Source: Nematopogon swammerdamellus
Taxonomy: Eukaryota; Arthropoda; Insecta; Lepidoptera; Adelidae
Direction: 5' to 3'
Length of the DNA: 64,000 bases
NCBI GenBank assembly: GCA_946902875.1
Contig: OX336343.1
Span: forward strand, 6,561,754-6,625,753
The notes beneath the pieces are model-generated. The model saw only the letters and a program-made list of their open reading frames with translations. It was not told the origin of the DNA and ran no database searches. The translations under genes were made by a program, and so were the position numbers. Positions 63,810-64,000 of this stretch are shown piece by piece; position 1 is the stretch's first letter, and the number at the start of each line of letters is the position of its first letter.

Positions 63810-64000
63810 CTTTTGAACCTTGTTTACAATAGGTGTCACCGACAGTCCCCTGTGCAGAGGCTGCATGGCGGAGGACGAATCAGCCACCCACGTGCTCCTG
63901 GAGTGCCCGGTGGTGGCAGAAGTACGACTGCAGATTCTTGGGAACGTGGGAACTGCCCATGGAGTGTGGAAGCGTCCAAGAAGAGTGCTCCACTTCATGA
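63810..64000 (+). pseudogene. C-terminal zinc knuckle of an RNase H-type non-LTR element, cut by window end
   Basis: Plus strand: VTDSPLCRGCMAEDESATHV then LLECPVVAEVRL, with a CCHC motif (C..C, H, C) equivalent to that at 60840-60900 but from a different family. The frame is open to the window edge, with a stop just before it at about 63817. Resembles tails of LOA/Lian- or R1-type polyproteins as I recall them. Confidence 0.7.

Overview
The window looks like gene-poor, transposon-dense nuclear DNA from a moth or butterfly (Lepidoptera). The assignment rests on dispersed repeats I recognise as typical of that order: Helitrons ending in CTAG after a GC-rich 3' hairpin, the AGGGTTCCGTA/(GTCT)n repeat, the ACCGACTTC repeat, and lepidopteran CR1- and RTE-type reverse-transcriptase tails. 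I found no convincing host exon, rRNA or functional tRNA. Nearly every long open frame is transposon sequence or runs through a tandem array.

Layout. 0-3.3 kb holds a decayed Helitron with a hairpin repeat inside it, then SINE pieces. 3.3-8.7 kb is a 5.4-kb CR1/L2-type non-LTR retrotransposon on the minus strand; both ORFs are intact, the 5' UTR is GC-rich and the tail is a short microsatellite. 8.9-24 kb is a patchwork of MITEs, SINEs, old RT tails, a clean non-autonomous hAT element (18957-19886, with an 8-bp target duplication) and a compact complete Helitron (21904-22275). 25.1-27.5 kb is a 2.4-kb Helitron whose interior is a long inverted minisatellite. 29-45 kb has more SINEs, a 23-bp minisatellite, a 176-bp duplication, RT debris and a 304-bp foldback repeat. 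45-55 kb has four more Helitron copies. Two of these lie head to head as an inverted pair (50049-52206 and 53533-55175), and one sits inside the 5' terminus of an older Helitron. 56-64 kb carries the best full-length copies of two SINE families, an intact RNase H ORF from a 5'-truncated non-LTR element, and at the right edge the start of another RNase H-type element tail.

How the parts relate. The only autonomous machinery is the CR1/L2 element, whose ORF1 (PHD finger, coiled coil, FP-like domain) and ORF2 (endonuclease plus RT) should act together on its own RNA. Everything else is non-autonomous or broken. The most interesting signal is a SINE family, here called SINE-A, whose head combines a tRNA-like A box, a block matching the whole 5S rRNA internal control region in order and spacing, and a tRNA-like B box. 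A second family, SINE-B, has an ordinary tRNA-type head but shares SINE-A's central body. Nested insertions give a relative order of activity. SINE-A, SINE-B, repeats C, D and G, and Helitron copies H1-H10 are names used only in this annotation.
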